Shown here: piece by piece, positions 37,561 through 47,023 of the stretch
Numbering within the stretch: position 1 is the first letter of the stretch
Layout: the number at the start of each line of letters is the position of its first letter
Origin: Flavobacteriaceae bacterium
GTDB lineage: Bacteria > Bacteroidota > Bacteroidia > Flavobacteriales > Weeksellaceae
Assembly (NCBI GenBank): GCA_018260565.1
Contig: JAGLAZ010000005.1
Location: forward strand, 1 to 64,000
DNA length: 64,000 nt
Direction of reading: 5' to 3'
Position numbers and translations under genes: made by a program
Notes under the pieces: generated by a model
The model's database searches: none
What the model saw: only the letters and a program-made list of their open reading frames with translations
Told to the model about the DNA's origin: nothing

Positions 37561-38976
37561 ATGAAACTAAAATTCTTATTCTTCACGATTGTTGCAGGTA
37601 TCGCTGTTACATCTTTAGACTCTTGCCGTAAGATTGAAGAAGATGGCCAAGTAATTAATCAGCCTACCATAGGAACTAGTCCTACAGTAGAAAATACAAT
37701 TCTTACTGGAAAGATTTCCTCAAATCTTACTTTAAAAGCTAATACTACTTATAAATTAAGAGGTTTGGTATATGTTACCAATGGTGCAACTCTTACAATT
37801 GAGCCAGGTACTAAAATTGTTGGTGAAGCTGACAAAAATGGTGGTCTTATTATCACAAGAGGTGCAAAAATTAATGCTGAAGGAACTGCTTCCAACCCTA
37901 TTATTTTTACTTCTGAAAAACCTAATCCTAAAAGAGGTGATTGGGCAGGTGTAGTGCTTTTAGGAAAAGCCCCTGTAAACACTTCTTACAACGGAACTGC
38001 TGGTGTTGGTGAAATGGAAGGAGGTGTTAATGATGCTGATGGTAATGGACTTTACGGTGGTACAGATGCTGCTGATAACAGTGGTGTTCTTAAATATGTA
38101 CGTATAGAATATGCAGGCTATGCATTTTTACCAGATAAGGAAATTAACGGTCTTACTTTCGGTGGTGTAGGTAATGGTACCAAAATAGATTATGTAGAAG
38201 TTGCATATGCTAATGATGATAGCTTTGAGTGGTTTGGTGGAACTGTAAACTGTACTCACCTAATCGCTTATAAAGGATTAGATGATGATTTCGATACTGA
38301 TAATGGTTATTCAGGGAAAATCCAATTCGGTATTGCTGTAAGAGACTCTCAAGTAGCTGACGTTTCTGGATCAAATTCTTTTGAATCTGATAATGATGCT
38401 AATGGATCTTCATTAAATCCTCAGACTTCTGCGGTATTCTCCAATATGACAGTCATTGGTCCAGTACAAACAGGTAATACTACTGCAATTAACACTTTAT
38501 TCCAAAATGCGTTACAGATAAGAAGAAATTCTTCTATTTCTATCTTTAATTCTGTGTTTATGGGATATCCTACAGGTCTTTATATAGATGCTACTAAAGG
38601 TTCACCAACTGATATTAACATTACTGCAAACAAGTTAGTATTCCAAAACAATATTTTGGCTGGGATGACAACTCCATTAAAATATGGACCTTCCACAAGT
38701 ACGCCAACTTCATTTAGTACTGCTGCTCTTCAAACTTGGTTTGATGGTTTAGGAAATACAATTTTAGCAAGTACTGCAGATGTAAAACTGGCTAATGCTT
38801 ATGCTCCAGCCGGAACTACACCTAACTTCTCTCCTGCTTCAGGATCACCTCTTCTTAGTGGTGCTACATTTACTCATCCTTACTTAACTTCAGGATTTAC
38901 TTCTGTAGCTTATAAAGGAGCTGTGAAAGATGGTGCTGATTATTGGTATGCCGGTTGGACTAACTTCAACCTATAG
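37561..38976 (+). CDS. Surface lipoprotein, predicted parallel beta-helix
   Basis: A lipobox (SLDSC, Cys22) follows the signal peptide. The 450-residue mature part has repeating short strands and Gly/Asn turns (TLTIEPGTKIVGE, INAEGTASNPIIFTSE), as in right-handed beta-helices. Asp-rich loops (VNDADGNGLYGGTDAADN) could bind calcium. Asp/Asn-rich segments recur in the middle. No catalytic motif is recognised. Its position directly after the TonB receptor resembles receptor-lipoprotein pairs in which the lipoprotein captures the ligand, but this is inference. Confidence 0.8.
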   Translation: MKLKFLFFTIVAGIAVTSLDSCRKIEEDGQVINQPTIGTSPTVENTILTGKISSNLTLKANTTYKLRGLVYVTNGATLTIEPGTKIVGEADKNGGLIITRGAKINAEGTASNPIIFTSEKPNPKRGDWAGVVLLGKAPVNTSYNGTAGVGEMEGGVNDADGNGLYGGTDAADNSGVLKYVRIEYAGYAFLPDKEINGLTFGGVGNGTKIDYVEVAYANDDSFEWFGGTVNCTHLIAYKGLDDDFDTDNGYSGKIQFGIAVRDSQVADVSGSNSFESDNDANGSSLNPQTSAVFSNMTVIGPVQTGNTTAINTLFQNALQIRRNSSISIFNSVFMGYPTGLYIDATKGSPTDINITANKLVFQNNILAGMTTPLKYGPSTSTPTSFSTAALQTWFDGLGNTILASTADVKLANAYAPAGTTPNFSPASGSPLLSGATFTHPYLTSGFTSVAYKGAVKDGADYWYAGWTNFNL

Positions 38977-38996
38977 TATTAATCAATTAATAAATA

Positions 38997-39027
38997 AAAA
39001 ACCATCCTTAACGGGATGGTTTTTTTA
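38997..39027. terminator. Bidirectional terminator between lipoprotein and hemL
   Basis: AAACCATCC pairs with GGATGGTTT around a short TTAACG loop, with A and T tracts on both sides. It serves the plus-strand lipoprotein gene and possibly the minus-strand hemL. Confidence 0.85.
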
Positions 39028-39040
39028 TTGTTCTTACTAT

Positions 39041-40321
39041 CTAATATTCTAATTTTTCCATTGCTTCTAAAGTTTTTGAAATTTCTTCTTCGGTAATATC
39101 TTTAGATATAAACCAAGTCTCATATCCGCTTGGAGGTAAATAAATTCCTTCCTTAAGCATGTGATGAAAAAAGTGATTAAAGAGGCTATGATTTGCCTCT
39201 GAGGCATCTTTAAAATTAGAAACCGAAGAAACTTGGAAAAATAGACTCATCATACTCCCCTTCCTATTAATGGTATGGGGAATATTTTTTTGGTTTAATA
39301 TTGAACCCAATCCAATAGCAAGCTGACTTGTAGAATTTTTCAGTTCCAAATAGATAGTTGGATTATCTCGAAGAATTTCCAAAGTTGTAAGTCCAGCAGC
39401 CATTGCAATGGGATTACCACTGAGCGTACCAGCTTGATATACATCCCCAATAGGTGCCAAATGATCCATGATTTCAGATCGCCCAGCAAACGCACCCACA
39501 GGTAAGCCACCACCAATCACTTTTCCATAACAAACCAGATCTGCCTCAACATTATAAACCTCTTGAGCACCTCCAAAAGCTAACCGGAAGCCCGTCATCA
39601 CTTCATCAAAAATTAATAAAGCTCCGTTAGTACTACATATTTGTTTAAGATGCGTAAGAAAATTATTTTCAGGTAACACACATCCCATATTTCCCGCCAC
39701 AGGTTCTACAATAACAGCAGCTATCTCCCCGTGATTTTTTTCAAATAAACTAAGTATTTGTTCGATGTTATTATAATCTGCGAGTAAGGTGTCCTTTGCT
39801 GTACCTTGTGTAACGCCAGGAGAAATCGGCATCCCGAAAGTGGCAGCACCACTACCAGCAGAAATTAGGAAAGAATCTGCATGGCCATGATAACATCCTC
39901 GGAACTTAATTATTTTATCCTTACCGGTAAATCCTCTGGCCAGACGAATAGCACTCATACAAGCCTCCGTACCGCTGCTAACCATTCGAATTTTATCTAT
40001 ACCCGGTACACCTTCAACAATAACTTTAGCAATTTCAGTTTCCAATTCGGTAGGTGTTCCAAAACTGAAACCTTTTTCTGCTTGTTTTTTCACAGCTTCT
40101 ACTACGGCCTCGTGAGCGTGGCCTAAAATAGCGGGGCCCCAGCTATTAATATAATCCACATACTTTCTACCATCTTCATCCCAAAGGTAGGCGCCTTTCG
40201 CCTTTTTGATAAATACGGGAGTTCCTCCTACTGAATTAAACGCACGAACCGGGGAGTTTACACCCCCCGGAATATAATTTTTGGCCTCTGCAAATAGTGC
40301 AGAGCTTCTTTGATATAACAT
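39041..40321 (-). CDS. hemL: Glutamate-1-semialdehyde 2,1-aminomutase
   Basis: A PLP enzyme that converts glutamate-1-semialdehyde to 5-aminolevulinate, the C5 entry to haem. The 426 residues show the family start ([19 protein letters not shown]), [28 protein letters not shown] and the PLP lysine in [17 protein letters not shown]. It begins with a one-base overlap with the preceding glucosaminidase stop (TAATG). Haem synthesis is also represented by hemJ at 20.3 kb. Confidence 0.97.
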   Translation of the reverse strand: MLYQRSSALFAEAKNYIPGGVNSPVRAFNSVGGTPVFIKKAKGAYLWDEDGRKYVDYINSWGPAILGHAHEAVVEAVKKQAEKGFSFGTPTELETEIAKVIVEGVPGIDKIRMVSSGTEACMSAIRLARGFTGKDKIIKFRGCYHGHADSFLISAGSGAATFGMPISPGVTQGTAKDTLLADYNNIEQILSLFEKNHGEIAAVIVEPVAGNMGCVLPENNFLTHLKQICSTNGALLIFDEVMTGFRLAFGGAQEVYNVEADLVCYGKVIGGGLPVGAFAGRSEIMDHLAPIGDVYQAGTLSGNPIAMAAGLTTLEILRDNPTIYLELKNSTSQLAIGLGSILNQKNIPHTINRKGSMMSLFFQVSSVSNFKDASEANHSLFNHFFHHMLKEGIYLPPSGYETWFISKDITEEEISKTLEAMEKLEY

Positions 40322-41394
40322 TATTGAAGTATTAAAACGGTTCCTGCAGCTGGTTCTTGCCCAGGATAAATTTTATTTTTTTGATAAATTTTTGAAACTT
40401 TTATTCCAAATTTCTGCGCAATAGCATACATGCTATCTCCTGCCTCTACAGTATATGAATCTGCTGTTGCCTTATTTTTTTTATTTTCTAAAAATACTAT
40501 TTGATTTTCATGAAGAATTGGGGAAGTAATCTCATTAATCTTCATAAGACTTGTAGAAGGAATTTTGTATTTATTAGCTATTAATTCAATATCTAATTCT
40601 CCCGGTGATATAAAATATTTAATTCCTCCATTGGGATGATTCCTAACGATTATAGAATTCAATACATCATATCTAGATTGTGCTGCTGTATTTCTAGTTA
40701 GTTCTGGAATTTTTGCTACGGTATTTTGAGATTTAAAATTGGTTGCAATGCTTATAGATGATTTTCCTTTACCATTTTTCGATACTTTATCCTCCTCTAC
40801 TTTAGCAATAAATGTAGGGTCATTTTTAAGTTCAGGATATTTTTCTAAGAGTAGAGAATTTATTGATGAAGAACTTGCAGTATCAAATTCATATAGTTTT
40901 AAGTCTTCAATCTTTTTAATAAGCATGGCTGCATATTTGGGATGGGTGGCATACCCACAAGTTTTTAAACCGTTGGACCATGCCTTATAATCCGTAAGTG
41001 GTAGTTTAAATAAACTTTGATAGTATGGCCTGTTAGTAAGAAATAGGCTATGATCCTCGTAAGAATCTTTAACATTATCATAGACTCGGAAGCATTCATT
41101 GGGTAAATCATCTGAATGTAACAAGGTTTTTCCTGTCCAGTTCTCCTTACACTTTATGCCAAAATGATTTTTCCCTTCTTGCGCGAGATGGCTTTGGCCT
41201 CCGCCAGTTTCAATGATTCCCTGCGCTAATGTTATTGAAGCTGGAATTTTATATTTTTCCATCTCCTCCACGGCGTAAAGTGCAAATTTTTGAATATATT
41301 GTTGGTCATTAGTCCATTGCTGGCAGTATAAAAATCCGCCTTGTATCAAAAATGCTAAACTGACTAATTTTTTTTTCGAGATGCGTATACTCAT
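40321..41394 (-). CDS. Secreted glucosaminidase with LysM domains
   Basis: A signal peptide (about 1-25) precedes an endo-beta-N-acetylglucosaminidase domain (about 28-160: [17 protein letters not shown] with the likely catalytic Glu, then GKNHFGIKC). A linker and two LysM-like peptidoglycan-binding regions follow, a divergent one at about 260-312 and a clear C-terminal one ([18 protein letters not shown]). It should cut peptidoglycan glycan strands during growth or separation. It is in a five-gene minus-strand cluster with hemL and the PLP enzyme. Confidence 0.9.
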   Translation of the reverse strand: MSIRISKKKLVSLAFLIQGGFLYCQQWTNDQQYIQKFALYAVEEMEKYKIPASITLAQGIIETGGGQSHLAQEGKNHFGIKCKENWTGKTLLHSDDLPNECFRVYDNVKDSYEDHSLFLTNRPYYQSLFKLPLTDYKAWSNGLKTCGYATHPKYAAMLIKKIEDLKLYEFDTASSSSINSLLLEKYPELKNDPTFIAKVEEDKVSKNGKGKSSISIATNFKSQNTVAKIPELTRNTAAQSRYDVLNSIIVRNHPNGGIKYFISPGELDIELIANKYKIPSTSLMKINEITSPILHENQIVFLENKKNKATADSYTVEAGDSMYAIAQKFGIKVSKIYQKNKIYPGQEPAAGTVLILQ

Positions 41395-41418
41395 ATTTTT
41401 AATTTTGGAAAAACTTCT

Positions 41419-42294
41419 CTACCTTCCCTGCAAACCGCCGGTATGAATAGCTAAAATTTTGCTTCCGTTCTTATACCTTCCCTCTTCAATATCTTGCAAT
41501 AAAGAAGCGAACATCTTAGCGGTGTATACCGGTTCTAAAGGAATTGAATAATCTTTGTCAAAAATATTAATTATTTTTTCAATAGCCATATGCTTTTTGG
41601 CATACCCTCCCCATCTAGCATCTCGTACTTCTATTTGATCGAAGTTCACTGGATTCAGCTCCTTTATGGTACTTAAAATAAGATTATTCGTAACCACTTG
41701 ATAGCCAATATATTTTTGATTTTTGTTTAAAAGTTGTGAGTACCCGGCCAAACTACCTCCTGTAGCACTTGCTGAGCAAAGGTGAGTGAAATTTGTAAGA
41801 TCTAATGCTTTCAAGAAGTTAAATCCTTCTAAACATTCTAAACTTGTACCACCTTCGGGTATCCAATAGGCATCTGGTATGAATGATGAAACACGTCTCT
41901 GGAGTTCGTCTTTATTTCTATATGCTTCTCTACTTACAAAAAGAAAATCCATCCCTTTGTTTTGCGCTAATCTTAAAGTTTTACTCTGAGCGGTATTATT
42001 GGCAAGCTCTTCTCCTCGAATGATGCCTAAGCTAGCGCAACCTAAAATTTCCGCTGCGGCTGCACCAGCGGCAATATGGTTACTATAGGCACCTCCAAAT
42101 GTTATTAATCGAGGCTTATTACTAGTGGATAGTCGTTTAATTTTTTCTAGGTGTCCATAAAGTTTACGCAACTTGTTCCCGGAGATTTCAGGATGATTTT
42201 GGTCTTCTCTCATTATCCAGAGTTCAATATTAAGATCTGGAAAATGAGTTAGAAATTGTATTTTCGGAAATTGGTAAAATATATCCTGGTCCAC
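41419..42294 (-). CDS. PLP-dependent deaminase, ACC deaminase/D-cysteine desulfhydrase family
   Basis: A fold-type II PLP enzyme of 291 residues. The PLP lysine lies in EISGNKLRKLYGHL, the phosphate/substrate loop in GGAYSNHIAA, and the glycine-rich loop in SASATGGSLAG. The C-terminus carries IHTGGLQG. The family includes 1-aminocyclopropane-1-carboxylate deaminase and D-cysteine desulfhydrase; specificity cannot be read from the sequence. D-cysteine desulfhydrase activity is the more common one for such stand-alone bacterial copies. Confidence 0.85.
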   Translation of the reverse strand: MDQDIFYQFPKIQFLTHFPDLNIELWIMREDQNHPEISGNKLRKLYGHLEKIKRLSTSNKPRLITFGGAYSNHIAAGAAAAEILGCASLGIIRGEELANNTAQSKTLRLAQNKGMDFLFVSREAYRNKDELQRRVSSFIPDAYWIPEGGTSLECLEGFNFLKALDLTNFTHLCSASATGGSLAGYSQLLNKNQKYIGYQVVTNNLILSTIKELNPVNFDQIEVRDARWGGYAKKHMAIEKIINIFDKDYSIPLEPVYTAKMFASLLQDIEEGRYKNGSKILAIHTGGLQGR

Positions 42295-42306
42295 TAGGTG
42301 ATAAAA

Positions 42307-42633
42307 TTATAGATAGCGCAAAAAAGAATATAAGGGTCTAGTTTCTATGTAATTCTCCACTGCTTCATTATCATAAGCTTCCCTTTCAAATGATATAGCT
42401 CTATATGCAAGATAGGCATCTTTAAGTTTTAACCAATGCATAAAATATTCTAAAAAATACCACATATAAAAAGGTATTATTAGGAGTTCCAACTGTTGTC
42501 TAAGATGTATTCTTTCATGCTGAATAAGTCTTATATTCTTTTTATCCTTTATATTTCTCATTAATATAAAAGGAAATACTGCCATGGCTCGAATTTTGGA
42601 CTTTTTAAGGAGATTTTGGCATACAATTATCAT
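42307..42633 (-). CDS. Small conserved protein with HExxH motif
   Basis: The 108-residue protein contains LIQHERIHLRQQ, an exact HExxH zinc-binding pattern, followed 20 residues later by a hydrophobic aromatic helix and then FEREAYDNEA, which recalls the ExxA/D third-ligand segment of gluzincins. It is too short for a typical protease domain, so it may be a minimal zinc metallopeptidase or a non-enzymatic member. No signal peptide is clear. It lies 12 bp before the PLP enzyme gene. Function unknown. Confidence 0.7.
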   Translation of the reverse strand: MIIVCQNLLKKSKIRAMAVFPFILMRNIKDKKNIRLIQHERIHLRQQLELLIIPFYMWYFLEYFMHWLKLKDAYLAYRAISFEREAYDNEAVENYIETRPLYSFLRYL

Positions 42634-42652
42634 TCGGTAAATATAATATTAT

Positions 42653-42835
42653 ATGAAAAAATTCAGCAGTGCCCTTATTGAAAATGAAGATTTTTATTAT
42701 TCCGAGTTAGGGTATAAAGTATTCACCGAAAAATACCATCTAAAAAGAGGGTATTGCTGTAAAAGTGGATGCCGGCACTGCCCCTACCATTATGATAAAA
42801 GTACGGATACCTTTAAAAATAAAAACAAAAGTTAA
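42653..42835 (+). CDS. DUF5522-type Cys-rich small protein
   Basis: A 60-residue protein with the compact cluster GYCCKSGCRHCPY (Cys at about 34, 35, 39 and 43, plus His42), matching the DUF5522 family that is widespread in Bacteroidetes. The cysteines may bind zinc or an iron-sulfur cluster; the role is unknown. It begins 19 bp from the divergent HExxH gene and is followed at 15 bp by a DUF4136 lipoprotein gene. Confidence 0.8.
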   Translation: MKKFSSALIENEDFYYSELGYKVFTEKYHLKRGYCCKSGCRHCPYHYDKSTDTFKNKNKS

Positions 42836-42850
42836 CAAATAAATTACCCT

Positions 42851-43375
42851 ATGAAAAATTTCCTTATTCCTTCTCTTTTTGCATTACTTTTAAGTGCTAC
42901 AAATTGTAGTCCTTTTATGGTAAAATCTGATTTTGCCGCAACAGAGAATTTTAATAACATCCGCACATATAAAATACGTATGGATGATCTTAAACTCAAT
43001 GATATAGATAAAGATAGAGTCTTAAACGAGATTTCAAAAAACCTTCAAATGAAAGGCTTAAATGTATCTAATACTCCAGATATCATTGTAGATGTGAAGG
43101 CACAGCACAAGAAAATTCGGGATATTCAACAAAATAATCCAATCGGAATGTGGGGATGGGGAGGACCCTACGGCTGGGGCGTAGGTGTAAATAGAACCTT
43201 CGCTACAAATTACAATCAAGGCTCCTTAATTATAGAATTTCGTGATGCCAATACCCAAAAATTGGTATGGCAAGGTATAGGGGAAGGCTTAAATGTTGAT
43301 AAGCCATCAACGAAACAAAAACAAATTCCTATTCTAGTAGAGCAAATTTTGAAACAATATCCGCCATCAAAATAA
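42851..43375 (+). CDS. DUF4136 lipoprotein
   Basis: A lipobox (SATNC, Cys19) follows the signal peptide. The 155-residue mature domain matches DUF4136: a start of SDFAATENFNNIRTY, a Gly/Trp-rich segment (GMWGWGGPYGWGVG) near the middle, and GSLIIEFRDANTQKLVWQG. These are outer-membrane lipoproteins of unknown function. A terminator follows directly. Confidence 0.85.
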   Translation: MKNFLIPSLFALLLSATNCSPFMVKSDFAATENFNNIRTYKIRMDDLKLNDIDKDRVLNEISKNLQMKGLNVSNTPDIIVDVKAQHKKIRDIQQNNPIGMWGWGGPYGWGVGVNRTFATNYNQGSLIIEFRDANTQKLVWQGIGEGLNVDKPSTKQKQIPILVEQILKQYPPSK

Positions 43376-43380
43376 AGATA

Positions 43381-43405
43381 AAACCCTGTATTCAGGGTTT
43401 TTTTC
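43381..43405. terminator. Bidirectional terminator between DUF4136 gene and broken oxidoreductase
   Basis: AAACCCTG pairs with CAGGGTTT around a four-base loop (TATT) and runs into a T tract. The minus-strand pseudogene stop lies just beyond. Confidence 0.85.
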
Positions 43406-43406
43406 A

Positions 43407-44456
43407 TTAAAAACCTCTTTCATACTGAATTGGAATGGTTGTAGGATAGTTCATTTTATTCGCATAACGTAGAGGTAAATAAGGATCTCTTAATAGTAGC
43501 CTACCCATAAAAATAAGATCTGCCTGATTTTTCTGAAGTATTTCTTCAGCCTGCTGCATAGTATTTATCATACCTACTGCAGCAGTTGCAATATTAGAAT
43601 TTGCTTTTATCAATTCCGAAAACCCCACTTGATACTCATCAAATAAAGAAATTTTTGCGTTTTGAATGTTGCCACCAGAGGAAACATCTATTAAATCAAC
43701 ACCTATTGCATTTAATAGTTTAGCTAAAGCAATACTCTCCTCTATATCCCAACCACCTTGAGCGTATTCGGTTGCAGAAATTCGAACAAACAAAGTAATA
43801 TTTTTTTTATAATCGGATAGTATACGCTCACAAATGTTAAGTACAAGTTTACTTCGTCCTTGTAGATTACCTCCATACAGGTCGGTTCGGGTGTTAGATA
43901 AAGGCGAAAGAAAAGTATGCAACAGATATCCGTGTGCTGCATGGATCTCTATCACATCAAAACCTGCTTCTAATGCCTTTTTAGCCGCCTGATAAAAATC
44001 TTCCTCTATTTCAGCAATCTCTTTTATACTTAACATTTTGGGGATGGGCATTGATTCTTTATATGCAATCTCTGAAGGACCCACCACTTCCCAAGCTTCA
44101 TTTTTGGGTAAAGGAATATTATTTCTAGTACTCCCTTTCCTACCTGAATGTGCCAGCTGAATTCCAACTTTTGCGTCGGAATATCTTTTAATATTGTTAA
44201 TTAAGTGAGCAAAGTTTTCTTATTGACTAATATTCCAAATTCCTAAACATTCCGGTGTAATTCGGCCTTCTGGACTCACTTCAGTCGCCTCTACCATTAC
44301 CAAACCAACACCTCCAATGGCACGAGAAATATAATGCTGATGATGAAAATCGGTAGTATTTCCATTCTTTGCAGAATACATACACATTGGAGATAAGACT
44401 AGGCGGTTTTTTAACTCTAAAGAACCCAAGCTAAAGGGTGAAAATAATAAATTCAT
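43407..44456 (-). pseudogene. YqjM-like NADH:flavin oxidoreductase with one in-frame stop
   Basis: The frame encodes an old yellow enzyme of about 350 codons. The N-terminal part ([20 protein letters not shown] with PMCMYSA) ends at a TAA at 44222-44220 (codon 79). The same frame then continues without a shift: VGIQLAHSGRKGS, IEIHAAHGYLLHTFLSPLSN-type, and a C-terminal FMGRLLLRDPYLPLR. All other catalytic regions look intact. AAA to TAA is the simplest cause. The start at 44456 gives the usual N-terminus; 15 extra upstream codons are possible. The product is probably a non-functional 78-residue fragment. It is also possible that the downstream part is made from an internal start. Confidence 0.85.
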
Positions 44457-44502
44457 ATAAGGATGTACGGGAGAATTTTTATCTTCACAAATAAAATACA
44501 TT

Positions 44503-44994
44503 TTGAAAGAACTTTCACAGCCAATAAAGTATCAAAGCTTTGATATTCAATCTTTACCTGAATCTGAAAAACTGTTATTTGAAAAAGCAAAAATAACTCG
44601 TGAAAAAGCCTATGCTCCGTATTCAAAATTTTATGTGGGTTGCGCCATACAGTTGGATAATGGTGAAATAATCATGGGTAATAATCAGGAAAATGCGGCT
44701 TATCCCAGCGGAACTTGCGCTGAGCGTACAGCCGTATTTTACGCAAACAGTAGATATCCTTCTATAAGAATTGAAAGCATCTGGATAGTAGGCGGACCAA
44801 TGAGTTCCGACGAACATTTGCAAGATTTTCCACCAGTCCCTCCTTGCGGAGCCTGCAGGCAAGTCCTTTTGGAATATGAGCAACTTCAAGAAAAACCCAT
44901 CCAAGTCTTTTTTTCTAATCTTTACGGAAATGGCATATTGGTATCTTCTGTTCAGGATTTATTGCCCTTTTCTTTCGGAGCATCTTATTTATAA
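44503..44994 (+). CDS. cdd: Cytidine deaminase
   Basis: Cdd deaminates cytidine and deoxycytidine to uridine forms in pyrimidine salvage. The zinc site is CAERTAVF (Cys and catalytic Glu) and PCGACRQVL. The start is a TTG at 44503, as no ATG lies before the conserved [13 protein letters not shown] region; the upstream bases are A-rich. Length (163) is somewhat long because of an N-terminal extension. Its coding end overlaps the leader of the cobalamin riboswitch region. Confidence 0.93.
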   Translation: MKELSQPIKYQSFDIQSLPESEKLLFEKAKITREKAYAPYSKFYVGCAIQLDNGEIIMGNNQENAAYPSGTCAERTAVFYANSRYPSIRIESIWIVGGPMSSDEHLQDFPPVPPCGACRQVLLEYEQLQEKPIQVFFSNLYGNGILVSSVQDLLPFSFGASYL

Positions 44995-45009
44995 AATTAG
45001 GTTACATTT

Positions 45010-45165
45010 GCAACAAGCTTTAGGAAACAGGGAATCAGGTGAAAAACCTGAGCTGTCCCCCGCAACTGTAATATGCAAATAAAGTTTTTAGCAAAATACC
45101 ATTGCCTTAGGGTGAGAAGGTGCTAAAAATGCATAAGCCAGGAGACCTCTTCCTATAGCGTAAAC
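45010..45165 (+). ncRNA. Cobalamin riboswitch
   Basis: The conserved core is present in order: ACAGGGAATCAGGTG, CCTGAGCTGTCCCC, then CGCAACTGTAAT, and the B12 box GCCAGGAGACC at about 45137-45147. The CAGGTG/CACCTG-type helix (TCAGGTGAAAAACCTGA) is clear. TACATTTG at 45003-45010 matches the Bacteroidetes -7 box and may start the transcript. The ATG of the B12 receptor gene lies 29 bp after the riboswitch, so translation is the likely control point. Confidence 0.95.
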
Positions 45166-45193
45166 CAAACTTTCGGAGGAAAAGATTGGGCTT

Positions 45194-47023
45194 ATGAAGA
45201 AAAAATATATCATTATCCTAGCGTATAGCGCAGGCCTTTTCCTATGCCGAAGCCAAATTAAGGTTTTGGACACTTTGGCAATTTCAAGTGTTTACCAAGA
45301 TTTAAAGCAATCTGAATCAATTCAAAAGATTTCCTTACATCCTAACTTAAAATTGGCAATTCTGCCTAGCAATCAAATAAAGGCAAATACTACTGCCTTT
45401 CTACGAGAAAATAGCCGAGGTGGAGTAACCAGCATTTCCTATAGAGGGACTACGGCCAGCCAAACGAATGTGCTGTGGAACGGTCTCCCCTTAAATTCCT
45501 TATTACTTGGCCAAACAGATTTCAGCACATTATCGAGTGGAATGTATGATGATGCTGAGCTATTTCCCGGAGGTTCTGCATTCGGTAGTGGATCTATAGG
45601 TGGCAGCATTGAAATAAAAAATAATTTCAATAATAAAAAAGGCTTTCATGCTGATGTTTTAGGTCAATATTCTAGCTTTAAAACTAAAAAAAACATAACA
45701 AGATTTGATTACAGGAATGATAAATTAGCTATCTTTTCTATTCTGGATGTAGAATCAGCAGAAAATGAATACAGTGTTCCTTCAAAAGCTTATATTAACA
45801 GAAATGGAGACTTCCTTCAAGAGAATTTTCAACTCGGAGTAGGGGTCCCATTAAAACCAGATAATTCTTTTAAGCTGGAAGTGTACAGCCAATTTTACCA
45901 AAGGAAAAGAGGCTTTCCCATCTTTTTTATAGAACAAAGCAAACCATATTTTCAAGACATCGGGACTCGAAGTATTGCCCATCTTTACCTTTCAAAAGAA
46001 AAATGGAGCGGAACAGTAAGCCTAGGTAATACTCAGGAAGCCTATTCCTATTTCCCTGACAGAAATAAGAATTTTAATTATCCTGGTGCCGCTTCTCAAC
46101 TATTTATTTCTACTGATGAGAAGTGGCAAGTTTTGGACGGGGTTAAATTATTTAATGTAAATCAAATCCAAATACAATTCGCGCGAGAAATTGGTGGTAA
46201 TAAAGGAAATGTTCATCGCACTTTATACGCTCCTCTTGTCGGCATAGAAATTTCAAAACTGAAAAACATCAATTTTATAGGATATATTAAAAAGGAATGG
46301 ACAAGCACAGGAATGGATTCACCCATCTTGTATAGCGGAGAATTAGATTTTTCTGTACTTACACATTGGAAACTTATTGCAAGAGTGGGTAAGCAATACA
46401 GGAATCCTACCTTTAATGATCTTTATTGGAAGCCAGGCGGAAATCCTAATTTAGCTCCAGAAAATGGAATAAAAAAAGAACTCTCAATAGGTTATAAAAA
46501 CAAAAGTCTTGGATTCCATATAGCAGGATATACCCAAGATATTCAAGACATGATTCGCTGGATACCAACTACTTCCGGATATTATGCACCAAAAAATGAA
46601 ACTTCCGTAAAGATTCAAGGTATAGAATTTTTAGGTGATGCTTCTCTAACTCTGGGCAAATGGAGCCTTCAACAACATATAGGTTTTAATTATGTTAAAA
46701 GTAAAAACGGCCTTACCGGATTTCAATTAGCTTTTATTCCTACGACGACAGCCATATCAAATACTCAGGTACTATATTCCAATTGGGGCTTTATCTTTAA
46801 TGCAAGATATTCCACTGACATTCCACTGGAAGAATCTGATGCAGTAATCAAAAAATTAGACCCTTATTTTAATGCGAGTTTGGGACTTAGCAAAGAATTT
46901 CCGGCTCTAAAAATGAGAATTTCCGGATACTGTGATAATCTTACTAATGCTGTACAAAGCACAGTGGAAAATTACTTTTTACCTCTTAGAAATTATTCAA
47001 TACAAATACGTTTTACCTTATGA
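45194..47023 (+). CDS. btuB: TonB-dependent vitamin B12 receptor
   Basis: The 609-residue protein has a signal peptide (about 1-19) and a plug domain (about 45-145: VTSISYRGTTASQTNVLWNG, then GGSAFGSGSIGGSIEI). A 22-strand-type barrel follows, ending in IQIRFTL. It lacks the N-terminal carboxypeptidase-like domain of the other receptors here, as expected for BtuB. The riboswitch directly upstream assigns the ligand to cobalamin. The stop overlaps the next gene by 4 bp (ATGA), coupling the two. Confidence 0.93.
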   Translation: MKKKYIIILAYSAGLFLCRSQIKVLDTLAISSVYQDLKQSESIQKISLHPNLKLAILPSNQIKANTTAFLRENSRGGVTSISYRGTTASQTNVLWNGLPLNSLLLGQTDFSTLSSGMYDDAELFPGGSAFGSGSIGGSIEIKNNFNNKKGFHADVLGQYSSFKTKKNITRFDYRNDKLAIFSILDVESAENEYSVPSKAYINRNGDFLQENFQLGVGVPLKPDNSFKLEVYSQFYQRKRGFPIFFIEQSKPYFQDIGTRSIAHLYLSKEKWSGTVSLGNTQEAYSYFPDRNKNFNYPGAASQLFISTDEKWQVLDGVKLFNVNQIQIQFAREIGGNKGNVHRTLYAPLVGIEISKLKNINFIGYIKKEWTSTGMDSPILYSGELDFSVLTHWKLIARVGKQYRNPTFNDLYWKPGGNPNLAPENGIKKELSIGYKNKSLGFHIAGYTQDIQDMIRWIPTTSGYYAPKNETSVKIQGIEFLGDASLTLGKWSLQQHIGFNYVKSKNGLTGFQLAFIPTTTAISNTQVLYSNWGFIFNARYSTDIPLEESDAVIKKLDPYFNASLGLSKEFPALKMRISGYCDNLTNAVQSTVENYFLPLRNYSIQIRFTL

